A DNA stretch of 42,278 nt from Synergistaceae bacterium (GCA_012727545.1 JAAYHA010000169.1:1-42278), one strand, 5' to 3'; counted from the stretch's first letter, positions 1 to 8,483 are shown. Program-made: numbers and translations. The notes: a model not told the origin generated them from the sequence alone.

Positions 1-110
1 ACTTCATCGCCCAACCTCATTATCGCTCCGTCGCCGAACTTGCTTCTTATTTCGATCAACGCCTGCTCGAGTATGTCTTCTCTGGTTACCGATTCTTTCT
101 TTTTGGCCAT
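1..110 (-). CDS. recA: RecA recombinase, N-terminal fragment (cut by window edge)
   Basis: The minus strand from 110 encodes a start ATG followed by MAKKKESV, then a helix and the motif KFGDGAIMRLGDE, which matches the conserved RecA N-terminus (EKQFGKGSIMRLG in the well-known members). Only about 36 residues lie in the window; the ATPase core is beyond the left edge. RecA forms ATP-dependent filaments on single-stranded DNA for homologous recombination and SOS induction. It is the last visible gene of a minus-strand run pncC-thpR-recA, and cinA-type genes directly upstream of recA are a common bacterial arrangement. A 61-base gap separates it from thpR, and I see no terminator in that gap. 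Confidence 0.88.
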   Translation of the reverse strand, partial: MAKKKESVTREDILEQALIEIRSKFGDGAIMRLGDE

Positions 111-171
111 TCGATTGCCTCCCCGTATCTATTTGGCGCTATTTGATTACAAATACATTATATACAGTATG

Positions 172-723
172 TCATATTTTGAAAAGACCCAGCGGAGTGT
201 ACCTTGGACCCATTGGAGAGAGCTCACTTCTCATAAGAGTTATCTCCCTGACTGTCCATGGCGAAGTCATCAGCGCCTCGCTCTGCATCGATGATAAAGC
301 TTTCTCCGGGAGAGGTATGTCTGAATTCCTGCGGCCGATCGTTATATGTGGAGTGTACTTTTTGTTTTCCTTTGGTATCGATGCTTTAAGGGCAGCTTTT
401 TCAACTTCGTCCCTTATTTTAAAAAGGTGTTCTGTATCTCCCCTTACACCGGCCCAGGCTACCCTGGGCCTTACCATATCCGGAAAAGCGCCGATCCCTT
501 CAATATTAATATCAAATGGACCTGTCGGCCTGATGCTTTTTAAATTATCCAAAAGCATGTCAACTGTCTCTGATGGCCTCTCCCCGCAGAATTTAAGGGT
601 TATGTGCATAGTATCAGGATAAGCCCACCTGAACTCGTGCGATTCACGTCTTCTGGCAGAGAGCCAGTCTGATACGACCTTTAACTGGGGCTTTGGAATA
701 GTTATACAGACAAAAGTCCTCAG
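172..723 (-). CDS. thpR: RNA 2',3'-cyclic phosphodiesterase (LigT/ThpR, 2H family), probable CTG start
   Basis: Two His-x-Thr motifs (HITLKF and HITIGR, about 75 residues apart) mark the 2H phosphoesterase fold that opens 2',3'-cyclic phosphates on RNA. The first ATG in frame (609) sits immediately before the first catalytic His and would delete the first beta strand and helix. Upstream, the same frame stays open back to a TGA at 748-750 and encodes LRTFVCITIPKPQLKVVSDW, the usual N-terminus of this family (MR-x-FVAI). No ATG, GTG or TTG occurs there, but a CTG at 721-723 lies 5 bases after GGGAG (729-733). That start gives 183 residues, the normal family length. It lies between pncC and recA, a frequent neighbourhood. 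The CTG start is inferred; the reading-frame extension is directly visible. Confidence 0.85.
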   Translation of the reverse strand: MRTFVCITIPKPQLKVVSDWLSARRRESHEFRWAYPDTMHITLKFCGERPSETVDMLLDNLKSIRPTGPFDINIEGIGAFPDMVRPRVAWAGVRGDTEHLFKIRDEVEKAALKASIPKENKKYTPHITIGRRNSDIPLPEKALSSMQSEALMTSPWTVREITLMRSELSPMGPRYTPLGLFKI

Positions 724-760
724 GAGAACTCCCGAAAATGATGGTATTCAGCCTACCATG

Positions 761-1243
761 TCACTGCACCCTTTCCAACAGGGCTTCAAGGGCTGTTTTT
801 ACTGCAGAATTCCGTATGAACGCCCTTTCCCCGCTGAATTGTTTTTTGAATGTATATGTGGCATCGTTTGAGGATATCCCAAACCAGACTGTCCCAACAG
901 GCTTTTCTTCGCTTCCCCCGTCCGGGCCGGCGATCCCGGTCACGCTTAAAGCTATTTCAGACCTGAATATCCTCTTTGCCCCTTCAGACATCTTTTCGGC
1001 ACACTCTGAGCTCACCGCACCATACTCATTGATAATGCGGGGGTCAACTCGAAGGATATCGATCTTTGCTTCGTTGCTGTAGGTCACAGCTGAGCCAAGA
1101 AAGACCACAGAGGCTCCCGGAACATTTGTCAGAGATCCGGCTATCAGTCCACCGGTGCATGACTCGGCAAGTGCGATGGTCATATTGCGCGAAGCTGCTT
1201 CTTCTATCAGTCTTTCTGCAAGAAACTTAGTATCCATTGTCAT
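761..1243 (-). CDS. pncC: Nicotinamide-nucleotide amidase, stand-alone CinA C-terminal domain
   Basis: 160 residues made only of the CinA C-terminal domain: AESCTGG near residue 27, VTYSNEAK, GAVSSECAEKM and SVTGIAGPDGG are all present. The family hydrolyses NMN to nicotinate mononucleotide in pyridine-nucleotide salvage. The N-terminal molybdopterin-binding-like half of full-length CinA is absent, as in E. coli PncC/YgaD. The start ATG overlaps the pgpA stop in an ATGA junction, so the two are translationally coupled; a second ATG two codons on is equally possible. The thpR start region begins 38 bases downstream, so pncC, thpR and recA are probably cotranscribed. Confidence 0.88.
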   Translation of the reverse strand: MTMDTKFLAERLIEEAASRNMTIALAESCTGGLIAGSLTNVPGASVVFLGSAVTYSNEAKIDILRVDPRIINEYGAVSSECAEKMSEGAKRIFRSEIALSVTGIAGPDGGSEEKPVGTVWFGISSNDATYTFKKQFSGERAFIRNSAVKTALEALLERVQ

Positions 1244-1728
1244 CTCCCGATAAAGCCAAGGATCGTTTCCATCCCGCCCTTAAAGAAGGTCCATGTCAGT
1301 CCCCTGAGAAGCAGGTTAGCGATCACGCCGCCTAAGATGTCATCTGCCATTATGCCCACCCCGCCGGGCAGCCTTTCCATCTCCCTTACAGGAAATGGTT
1401 TTGTTATGTCGATTATCCTGAAGATAAAAAGTCCGACTATTGCGTAGGTAGGCTCAAAACCCCAGCATGCCACCCAGCATCCTGCGACTTCATCGATCAC
1501 GACTTCCGGGGGATCCTCCCTTTCAACAGCCTTCTCGTATTTATCGGCAGCTATCGTTCCTATAACAGCAACGGCCGCTATAACCCAAAGAGACAGCCCC
1601 CCGAATGCTATCCATATCAAACAGGCTGCCAATGATCCAAGCGTTCCCGGCATCTTGCTGAACCTGCCAAGCGTCCCCAGAGTGGATATCATCCCATACC
1701 AGGTTTTCATTTCAGGAATAAGTATCAT
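1240..1728 (-). CDS. pgpA: Phosphatidylglycerophosphatase A
   Basis: 162 residues with the PgpA signature: GTLGRFSKMPGTLGSLAA at the N-terminus, VIDEVAG in the middle and FRIIDITKPFPVREMERLPGGVGIMADD towards the C-terminus, which carries the acidic metal-binding residues. Several hydrophobic stretches fit an inner-membrane protein. The family dephosphorylates phosphatidylglycerol phosphate to phosphatidylglycerol. Its ATG shares one base with the rimO stop (TAATG) and its stop overlaps the pncC start (ATGA), so it is an internal gene of this operon. The N-terminal methionine is chosen from this coupling; a second Met at residue 7 is possible. Confidence 0.88.
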   Translation of the reverse strand: MILIPEMKTWYGMISTLGTLGRFSKMPGTLGSLAACLIWIAFGGLSLWVIAAVAVIGTIAADKYEKAVEREDPPEVVIDEVAGCWVACWGFEPTYAIVGLFIFRIIDITKPFPVREMERLPGGVGIMADDILGGVIANLLLRGLTWTFFKGGMETILGFIGR

Positions 1729-3020
1729 TATCTCAACTCTTCTCCAACCATATCGTGAGGCATTGCCTCCGTCATCCTTACTTTAACAATATCGCCCTCT
1801 TTGACCTTCTCACCGACGCCCCTTATTTCTACCAGGCCGTCAACTTCGGGCGCTTCGCGAAAACTTCTTCCCTCGGCAAAAGAGGCTTCCCTGTCGATCC
1901 TCTCAACAAGGACATCCATAACTCTGCCTTCAAAAAGTTGCTGCCTTTCCAAAGATATCTCTTCCTGCAGGACCATCAGTTTTTTGAGTCGTTTCTGCTT
2001 TACGGCCTCTGAGACCTGCCCGTTCATTTTTTCCGCCTCTGTTCCCTCTTCGGGGAAAAACGCAAATGCGCCCATTCTGTCAAAGCGTGTCCTGGCTGCG
2101 AAATCCAGAAGATTATCAAAATGAGTCTTTTTTTCGCCTGGGAAGCCTACCATGCAAGTCGTGCGAAGGGCGAAATCTTCATTTATCCTTCTTGCGGCTG
2201 TAAATATTGACGAGAGCTCATCCGGAGAAATTTTTCTGTTCATTGCGGTGAGGATCTCGGGATCTGCGTGCTGTATGGGTATATCGAGGTATGGAAGGAC
2301 CTGTTTACCGGAAGCCACCCTCTCGAGAAGCTTCCCTGTGATCCGGCTGGGATGAAGATAGAGAAGACGTATCCATATGTTTTTGGGAAGCGCACTCTCC
2401 AGCTCATCTATCAAAGAGATGAGGGAATCTTTCCCATATAGGTCCGTACCGTAGACCGTCAGATCCTGGCCAACTACGCAAAGCTCAACGGCTCCCTCTT
2501 TCACAAGCTGATCGGCTTCACTGATAAGGGTATCGATCGGAAGGCTCCTGAGCCCTCCCCTTATCCCGGGTATCGTGCAGTATGTGCATTTATTGCCGCA
2601 GCCTTCGCTTATTTTCAGGTATCTTGTAAATTTTGATGACGATGGGAGTGATACCCTGCACCTGCTATTTACAGGCACGCCTCCCAAGCTCTTTATAACG
2701 GAAGACCAGTCTTCGCTCCTTGCCCAGAAATCAACTGAGGGGATCTCTTTGATCAGGTCATCTGAATATCTGTTCACAAGGCATCCAACAACGCCTATTT
2801 TTTTCAATTTTCCCTCTCTTTTCAACTGTTCCAGATCCAAAATTGCAGCAATGCTCTCTTCGGACGCAGGCTGAATAAATCCGCAGGTGTTGACTATCCC
2901 CACATCTGCAGACTCAACATCATCAACAAGCATATGTCCGGCACGTTCAAGCTCTCCTGCCAGACACTCACTGTCGACCCTGTTTTTGGCACATCCCAGA
3001 CTCAGGCAATATACCTTCAT
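1728..3020 (-). CDS. rimO: Ribosomal protein uS12 methylthiotransferase
   Basis: 430 residues with the three-domain layout of methylthiotransferases. The N-terminal UPF0004 domain carries LGCAKN, NTCGF and GCLVNRY, whose cysteines hold the auxiliary [4Fe-4S] cluster. The radical-SAM core has CGNKCTYCTIP (Cx3Cx2C) and the C-terminus is TRAM-like. The start MKVYCLSLGCAKNRVDSE and the absence of a longer N-terminal extension favour RimO over the tRNA enzyme MiaB. It methylthiolates an aspartate of ribosomal protein S12, using two SAM molecules. The ATG overlaps the upstream stop by 4 bases. Confidence 0.92.
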   Translation of the reverse strand: MKVYCLSLGCAKNRVDSECLAGELERAGHMLVDDVESADVGIVNTCGFIQPASEESIAAILDLEQLKREGKLKKIGVVGCLVNRYSDDLIKEIPSVDFWARSEDWSSVIKSLGGVPVNSRCRVSLPSSSKFTRYLKISEGCGNKCTYCTIPGIRGGLRSLPIDTLISEADQLVKEGAVELCVVGQDLTVYGTDLYGKDSLISLIDELESALPKNIWIRLLYLHPSRITGKLLERVASGKQVLPYLDIPIQHADPEILTAMNRKISPDELSSIFTAARRINEDFALRTTCMVGFPGEKKTHFDNLLDFAARTRFDRMGAFAFFPEEGTEAEKMNGQVSEAVKQKRLKKLMVLQEEISLERQQLFEGRVMDVLVERIDREASFAEGRSFREAPEVDGLVEIRGVGEKVKEGDIVKVRMTEAMPHDMVGEELR

Positions 3021-4066
3021 TTATATAGGAGCTGAGAATCTTCGCTTACGGGCTGATTTAACATATATAGGCTAAGCCCCTGTTCCGTAAGTCCTGATGC
3101 TATTCCAAGCGCCATTTTTATCCTTGCCTGATAAGGGTTCAGCTTTCCGCCGGACATTACCCCCATCTCGAGAAGTTTCACATAACAGCCTTCGAAATAG
3201 TTCGCCTTGGCAACATGCCCCTGAAAACATCTTGAAACCACTGCCACCGGTATCCTTTTTCTGAGGATATTTCTTATATGGGGGACCCATGCCGGCGGGA
3301 CGTTGCCGGTACCAAACCCTGCAAGGACCAGCCCCTGTATCTCTTTATTCGAAGCCAGAGATGATATTATCCTTTCCCCGCCTCCCAAAGATGCATAGAC
3401 AAGTTCTACTGCCGCAGGGGTTTCAGGCTGTCGTGCAAGGAAACAGGGTCTTCTTACACTGCGGAAAAACTTGACTTCATCGTTCAGCATTTTTCCCAGG
3501 GAGCCTTTTTCCGGCGACTGAAATATGTTTTCAGGACTGGTAGGGTCTACCATGACCACTTCCGAGGCAGCAAAGAGTTCACCGCTTGAACAGACCAGGA
3601 CCCCTTTATCCTTTGCCTCTTCTGAAAGGGCAGCCTGTACTGAACATCTGAGATTCATAAGTCCCTCTGCGAGCCCTGCACGCCCCTGCACCATCAGGTT
3701 GGCAAATATAACCGGCTGCGGATGCTGCCAGAGAAGGTCTGTTAGATAGGCCATCTCCTCCATTACTCCGCTTCCCGAAATGACAATTATGCCTGTATAA
3801 CCGTCTGAGACCAGCGTTTCAAACATATTCTCCATTTCTGTTGTCAATTTCATGGAGTAATGGTTACTGGGCTGGCAGCTCCACTCGATAAGCTGACATT
3901 GGCCTGCGATGTCCTCCGGAAGATAGTTTAAAAGCGTGCAGGGATCGGCGTTTTCTTCATCTCCTGAAAAATTGCCGGCTATCACCAAAGCAAGCTTTGT
4001 TTTGGATTCCAAATCGATTCCTCCATCCTGAATGCTGAGAGATGCATCTATGCTCTCAACGTGCAT
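3017..4066 (-). CDS. Asparaginase-like protein with all canonical catalytic residues replaced
   Basis: 349 residues that align by eye along the type I/II L-asparaginase fold. ALVIAGNFSG corresponds to the ILATGGTIAG strand; VISGSGVMEEMAYL (residues 95-108) to VTHGTDTMEETAYF; GVLVCSSGELFAASEVVMVD to GVLVVMNDEIHAARDVTKT; a domain-swap-like C-terminal half follows. The catalytic Thr of GGT is Asn32, the Thr-Asp pair of GTDT is Ser99-Gly100, and the catalytic Lys is Met172. Classical amidohydrolysis is therefore unlikely. It heads the operon before rimO with a 4-base overlap, suggesting coexpression with housekeeping genes. No signal peptide is evident. Function unknown: it could be a binding or regulatory protein of the fold. 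Confidence 0.7.
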   Translation of the reverse strand: MHVESIDASLSIQDGGIDLESKTKLALVIAGNFSGDEENADPCTLLNYLPEDIAGQCQLIEWSCQPSNHYSMKLTTEMENMFETLVSDGYTGIIVISGSGVMEEMAYLTDLLWQHPQPVIFANLMVQGRAGLAEGLMNLRCSVQAALSEEAKDKGVLVCSSGELFAASEVVMVDPTSPENIFQSPEKGSLGKMLNDEVKFFRSVRRPCFLARQPETPAAVELVYASLGGGERIISSLASNKEIQGLVLAGFGTGNVPPAWVPHIRNILRKRIPVAVVSRCFQGHVAKANYFEGCYVKLLEMGVMSGGKLNPYQARIKMALGIASGLTEQGLSLYMLNQPVSEDSQLLYK

Positions 4067-4290
4067 TTTATCTCAAAGTCAGACTCGTTACAAACGAAAT
4101 TATATTACTCACGGCTGTTAAAATTTGCCGGGCCCCATAAGGATAAAAATTTATATAGACTTTTAACCTTTTTCCGTTTATCTTACTATGGGTGCAAATA
4201 TGCTCTCGCATCGTTATAATTTATCAATTACATCCCGTTTGACTTAAAGGGGTAACGGGTATGAACATGACCAACGGGAGGAAATGAGAT
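4067..4290. promoter_or_regulatory. Divergent intergenic region; candidate -10 box for the minus-strand operon
   Basis: This 224-base AT-rich gap separates the asparaginase-like operon (minus) from dedA (plus). On the minus strand a perfect TATAAT lies at 4099-4104, 33-38 bases upstream of the ATG at 4066, but no good -35 hexamer sits 16-18 bases further on. On the plus strand I see no convincing promoter pair. GGGAGG at 4276-4281 is the ribosome-binding site of dedA. Confidence 0.35.
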
Positions 4291-4932
4291 TTGGAAGCTT
4301 TATCAGGACTCGCAGCAATGTTTTCTTCACTTATTAACTGGCTGGTTGAAGTAATAGGACACATGGGATACCCGGGTATCATAGGACTGATGTTTCTTGA
4401 GTCTTCTTTTTTCCCTTTCCCAAGTGAGGTCGTGGTGCCTCCTGCAGGTTACCTGGCGTGGAAAGGCGAGATGAACCTCTTGCTGGTCATCCTCTCGGGT
4501 ATCGCCGGTAGTATACTTGGCGGCGTATTCAATTACTGGATAGCTGTAAAGTGGGGAAGGCCTATCTTTGAAAAGTATGGTAAATACTTTTTTGTAACAC
4601 ATGAATCTCTTGACAAGGCAGAGCTCTTCTTCTCAAAGCATGGGCATATAAGCACATTCACAGGAAGATTGATCCCTGTAATCAGACAGTACATATCTCT
4701 TCCGGCAGGACTTGCAAGGATGCCAATGGGACAGTTTTGCCTATACACTGCACTGGGTTCCGGGATCTGGGTGGTAATACTCGCTCTCACCGGCTACTTC
4801 CTCGGAAGCAACCAGGAACTGATCCACCAGGAGATCAAGAAGATCTCTGTTTTACTGATAATAGCATGTTTAGTTTTGACAGCGGTCTACATCTGGAGAT
4901 ACAGAAAAAAAGAACAGGCTAAGAACGACTGA
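4291..4932 (+). CDS. DedA-family inner-membrane protein
   Basis: 213 residues with the DedA (SNARE-associated/VTT) layout. A hydrophobic N-terminus precedes GYPGIIGLMFLESSFFPFPSEVVVPPAGYLA, then a glycine-rich segment (GSILGGVFNYWIAVKWGR), FTGRLIPVIRQYISLPAGLARM with the conserved Arg residues and Pro, and a last transmembrane helix with a basic tail. The family is linked to lipid-carrier scrambling and membrane homeostasis; the exact substrate here is unknown. Translation starts at TTG 4291, 9 bases after GGGAGG. A nearby ATG at 4284 is in another frame. corA follows after 35 bases and is probably cotranscribed. Confidence 0.85.
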   Translation: MEALSGLAAMFSSLINWLVEVIGHMGYPGIIGLMFLESSFFPFPSEVVVPPAGYLAWKGEMNLLLVILSGIAGSILGGVFNYWIAVKWGRPIFEKYGKYFFVTHESLDKAELFFSKHGHISTFTGRLIPVIRQYISLPAGLARMPMGQFCLYTALGSGIWVVILALTGYFLGSNQELIHQEIKKISVLLIIACLVLTAVYIWRYRKKEQAKND

Positions 4933-4967
4933 TAATATTCGCTGCTCCTAATAAAGGGGGTAAGTCC

Positions 4968-5879
4968 GTGTATTATTCGATAGGAAGAAAGCTTGTCCGG
5001 ATAGAAGAAAAGGGAGATATCGCCACGCCCTTCGCAGCAGTGCTGCATTCCGATGAATTTAATGACGGGGATCTGCCCTCCGGGTTCAGTGGATCGGATC
5101 TTCCACGTTATCCCAAACCTCGCTTCTGCAAAGCGGAAGTTCACGAGGACATGCTATCCGGAACTTTGTCTGTACCTGAAAAAAAGACATTTGGCAAACA
5201 TTCCGGCTTTTCTTATTACATAAGGAGCAACGGAGTGCTTTTTGCAGATGATTCAGGCCTTGCTGCTTCAATAATGGAAAAGATAGAGAAGTCAGTTACA
5301 TGGCGCGAACCTTCTGTAGGCCATTTTTTCTATTCATTTATGGAGACAATGGTCGAAGATGATCTGAGATACCTTGAAAACATCGAGGACCGGCTTGCTA
5401 AGCTCGAGGCGTCCGTACTCTCCGACAAGCTTGAAGGCTTTATGTACAGCATAGTGGCGATCAGAAAAGAGATACTGGCCCGTTCTCATTATTATTCACA
5501 GCTTTCAGATGTAGCACTCGAGCTTCTAGAGAACGAAAATGAGATATTTGATGACCCTTCCCTGAGACTCCTCAAACATTTTTCTGACAGGGCACACAGG
5601 CTCCGCCAGGAGACCCAGATGCTGCGCGAATACTCCCTCCAGATAAGCGAAGCCTACCAGACGCAGATCGACATCCGCCAGAATGTCGTAATGAAAGTGC
5701 TGACAGTAGTCACCGCAATATTCCTTCCCCTGACGCTCATTGCCGGCTGGTATGGCATGAATTTTGAGAAAATGCCTGAACTTCACTGGGATTACGGATA
5801 CCTTTACGTATTCCTATTAAGTATCATGGTAGTCGTAGGATGCCTTTGGATCTTTAAAAGAAAAAAATTCCTCAAGTAA
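4968..5879 (+). CDS. corA: CorA-family divalent metal transporter
   Basis: 303 residues ending in the diagnostic CorA module: a long helical cytoplasmic domain (charged helices about residues 110-230), TM1 with LPLTLIAGWYGMNF (the GMN selectivity motif) and TM2 LYVFLLSIMVVVGCLWIF, followed by a basic KRKKFLK tail. CorA pentamers import Mg2+ (some members Co2+, Ni2+ or export Zn2+). The start is GTG 4968, 7 bases after AAAGGGGG. Length is close to the 316 residues of the enterobacterial protein; the N-terminal domain is divergent. It lies between dedA and msrAB on the same strand. Confidence 0.86.
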   Translation: MYYSIGRKLVRIEEKGDIATPFAAVLHSDEFNDGDLPSGFSGSDLPRYPKPRFCKAEVHEDMLSGTLSVPEKKTFGKHSGFSYYIRSNGVLFADDSGLAASIMEKIEKSVTWREPSVGHFFYSFMETMVEDDLRYLENIEDRLAKLEASVLSDKLEGFMYSIVAIRKEILARSHYYSQLSDVALELLENENEIFDDPSLRLLKHFSDRAHRLRQETQMLREYSLQISEAYQTQIDIRQNVVMKVLTVVTAIFLPLTLIAGWYGMNFEKMPELHWDYGYLYVFLLSIMVVVGCLWIFKRKKFLK

Positions 5880-5966
5880 AAAAGTGCATTCCTAAAACCG
5901 GACTCAACTCAGGACAAGCATTGACTTGGATCTGGCCCGGTCAACCATGATAAGGAGGTGTCCTTG

Positions 5967-7097
5967 ATGAAAAAGGGCATACCATTGATGGTCCTGTCTG
6001 CGGCAATAGCTTTTGCGGTATTTATCCCGCAGGCAATGACTTATGCTGAAGGTGCAGCAAAAACGACCACAGCTTCAAAAATTACAAAGGAGGGCGACAG
6101 GATGACTATCGCTTTTGTTGACGAAACATACAAGAGTGAAAAGGGGACCGGAGTGATCTATCTTGCCGGAGGGTGCTTCTGGGGACTTGAAAAATTGATG
6201 CAGACGATCCCCGGGGTAGTAAGGGCTGTAAGCGGATACGCCAATGGCGACCCATCGATAAAACCGACATACAGGGAAGTCTGCGGCGGAAGGACCGGCT
6301 ATCGTGAAACTGTCAGGGTCGAGTACAGGGAAGACGAGGTCAGCCTTGATGCCATACTATTTGCCTTCTTTGGGGCAATAGATCCGACAGTGAGAAACAG
6401 GCAGGGCAATGATATCGGAAGCCAGTACCAGAGCGGGATCTATTTTGCTGATGAAAACTCCGCGAAGACAGTCGAACACATAGTGAAGGTCGAAAAGATG
6501 CGCCATAAAAACTTCGCGGTTGAGATAAAACCGCTGGAATCATTTTATGATGCGGAAGAGTACCACCAGGATTACCTTGACAAAAATCCCGGAGGATACT
6601 GCCACATAACTCCCGCTGAGATGAAAATGGTCGAAAAAATGACAGTCGACCCAGCAAAATACAGAAGGCCCGCAGACGAAGAAATAAAAAAGAGGCTTTC
6701 GAAAGAGGCCTACATGGTCGCTGTTGAGTCAGGCACTGAACCCTCATTCAACAACGAGTACTGGGACCACATGGAAAAGGGCATTTATGTTGATATCGTA
6801 ACAGGCGAACCGCTCTTTTCTTCAAAGGACAAATTTGAGAGTCCATGCGGCTGGCCTGCGTTTTCAAAGGCCATAGACCCAAACACTGTCGTCTACCTGC
6901 AGGATAATTCTTTCGGGATGAGAAGGATCGAGGTTAGAAGCAGGGCCGGGAACTCACATCTGGGGCATGTTTTCCACGGAGACCCCCATTCCCCTAACGG
7001 GATCCGTTTCTGCATAAACAGCCTCTCCCTGCGGTTCATCCCATTCGGAGAAATGGATAAAGAGGGCTACGGATACCTGACCCGATACGTTGAATGA
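5967..7097 (+). CDS. msrAB: Exported bifunctional methionine sulfoxide reductase MsrA-MsrB
   Basis: 376 residues. Residues 1-28 form a signal peptide (MKK, hydrophobic core, then AMTYAEG). The MsrA domain starts near residue 60 with AGGCFWG; Cys70 is the catalytic cysteine for the S-sulfoxide. The MsrB domain runs from about residue 235 with GTEPSFNNEYWDH, FSSKDKFESPCGWPAF, GNSHLGHVF and RFCINSLSLRF, where Cys349 is the catalytic cysteine for the R-sulfoxide. The fusion order A-B matches secreted MsrAB proteins. I chose ATG 5967, 8 bases after AAGGAGG (5952-5958), over GTG 5958, which lies inside the Shine-Dalgarno. Repair of oxidised proteins outside the cytoplasm is the inferred role. The zinc CxxC pairs of some MsrB proteins are absent. 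Confidence 0.92.
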   Translation: MKKGIPLMVLSAAIAFAVFIPQAMTYAEGAAKTTTASKITKEGDRMTIAFVDETYKSEKGTGVIYLAGGCFWGLEKLMQTIPGVVRAVSGYANGDPSIKPTYREVCGGRTGYRETVRVEYREDEVSLDAILFAFFGAIDPTVRNRQGNDIGSQYQSGIYFADENSAKTVEHIVKVEKMRHKNFAVEIKPLESFYDAEEYHQDYLDKNPGGYCHITPAEMKMVEKMTVDPAKYRRPADEEIKKRLSKEAYMVAVESGTEPSFNNEYWDHMEKGIYVDIVTGEPLFSSKDKFESPCGWPAFSKAIDPNTVVYLQDNSFGMRRIEVRSRAGNSHLGHVFHGDPHSPNGIRFCINSLSLRFIPFGEMDKEGYGYLTRYVE

Positions 7098-7120
7098 TAT
7101 CCCCGTTTTGAATATGACCT

Positions 7121-7161
7121 AAAAAAGAGCCCCGGAAAATATAACTCCGGGACTCTTTTTT
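7121..7161. terminator. Bidirectional intrinsic terminator between convergent genes
   Basis: AAAAAGAGcCCCGG (7122-7135) pairs with CCGGGaCTCTTTTTT (7147-7161) around a short loop, giving a stem with flanking A and T tracts in both directions. It sits 24 bases after the msrAB stop and 36 bases before the DUF815 stop, so it can end both converging transcripts. Confidence 0.88.
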
Positions 7162-7196
7162 GAATTTATAAAAAACTCTTTCGATCAGCCAGCAGA

Positions 7197-8483
7197 CTAT
7201 TCTTTTCTTCCTGCCATGAATTCTACGAACTGCCTGGCCGCCCTTCCCGAAAAACCTCCGTGTTTGAGTTCCCACTGAACGGCTCCGAGCACAAGTTCCT
7301 CTTCAGAAGCATCTACTTCGTATTCCTTGGCCAGGATCCTTACAATGTTGAGATACTCTTCCTGCTCCGGCGAAAAATACCTGATCATCAGGCCAAACCT
7401 GTCAACCAGAGACATCCGTTCCTGCATCGTCTCCGATTCGTGCATGTCCTCGTACCTGTCATCCCTGTCTGCCCAGGTCTCTTTCATTAAGTGGCGCCTG
7501 TTGGATGTTGCATATATAAGGATGTTGTCAGGCCTTTTTTCAAGCCCTCCCTCTATGAAAGCCTTGAGGAACTTATACTCCACCTCAAAATGTTCAAAAG
7601 AGAGATCATCCATAAAAATAACAAACTTGTAGTTTCTGTTTTTTATGATATCTACTATTGTCTCAAGGTCTTCGATCTGGTGTTTGTATACCTCGACCAT
7701 CCTGAGTCCCTTGGGGGCAAAACGGTTCAGAAGAGCTTTCACTGTGGATGATTTTCCTGTGCCGCTCTCCCCGTAAAGAAGGACATTGTTTGCCGGCCTG
7801 CCTTCCAGGAATGCGACTGTATTATCGACAAGTATCTTTTTTTGCTCATCATACCCGACAAGTCCATCCAGGGATATTTCTTCAGTGTGTGTTACAGGGA
7901 TCAATTCCCCTCTTTTGCCGTCCCACCTAAAAGCTTTGTTGAGTGCAAATTGTCCTGAGCCGCGTTCATAATGAAACTCCAAAATCTTTTTGTAAAAATC
8001 AACTGTATTTGCAGATTCCCTGAGTGCGTCGGCAAGTTCCTTCACAATATAGCCTGACGACCTGTCCAACGCGCCGTTTTCCAGTTTAAGCGGCTCATAA
8101 TCCCCGTACCTTCCGAAAGCGGAAACTTCGAGGTCTTTGTCTATAAGGTTCAGGTCAAAATTAAAATAGAAACGTATGGTATCAATATCCTCTTTTACGA
8201 GTCTGGAGAGAGTCCCCGAGAGCTCTTTCCTGCGTTCCTGAGCAAGTGAAAAAGTGGTCTCGGACTTTGCAAAAAGCATGGTTATCCATGATTGCCAGAT
8301 GTTGCCGTTTATGCCCATCATCTCAGCTGCCTCTGCCATGCGGCATACAGATTCACAGTACCAGGATACCGCTTCCTGCTTGTATCCGTCATCTATTTGT
8401 CCGGCACTTTTTATAAGTCCGGATATGCATGCAAAGACCTCATCTTTTTCAAATTCCCTGAGGGCCATAAGCTCTGCTTTCAT
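7197..8483 (-). CDS. DUF815-family AAA ATPase
   Basis: 428 residues. An alpha-helical N-terminal half (1-200) with no recognised enzyme motif is followed by an AAA core: LVGYDEQKKIL, Walker A GESGTGKSS (238-246), Walker B FVIFMDDLSFE, a sensor-like IYATSNRRHL and a C-terminal lid ending GFSGRAARQFVEF. This is the DUF815 family, which is predicted to act as a AAA ATPase but has no established substrate. The start ATG directly abuts the typA stop (TAAATG), so the two are cotranscribed and probably coupled. The pairing suggests a stress- or ribosome-linked role, which is inference only. Confidence 0.85.
   Translation of the reverse strand: MKAELMALREFEKDEVFACISGLIKSAGQIDDGYKQEAVSWYCESVCRMAEAAEMMGINGNIWQSWITMLFAKSETTFSLAQERRKELSGTLSRLVKEDIDTIRFYFNFDLNLIDKDLEVSAFGRYGDYEPLKLENGALDRSSGYIVKELADALRESANTVDFYKKILEFHYERGSGQFALNKAFRWDGKRGELIPVTHTEEISLDGLVGYDEQKKILVDNTVAFLEGRPANNVLLYGESGTGKSSTVKALLNRFAPKGLRMVEVYKHQIEDLETIVDIIKNRNYKFVIFMDDLSFEHFEVEYKFLKAFIEGGLEKRPDNILIYATSNRRHLMKETWADRDDRYEDMHESETMQERMSLVDRFGLMIRYFSPEQEEYLNIVRILAKEYEVDASEEELVLGAVQWELKHGGFSGRAARQFVEFMAGRKE

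Noticed and set aside
143..622. A 159-codon plus-strand frame
   Set aside because: It is antisense to thpR, whose two His-x-Thr motifs identify the coding strand.
5922..5951. TTGACT ... TGATAA as a promoter for msrAB
   Set aside because: The spacing of about 21 bases is too long for a sigma-70 promoter.
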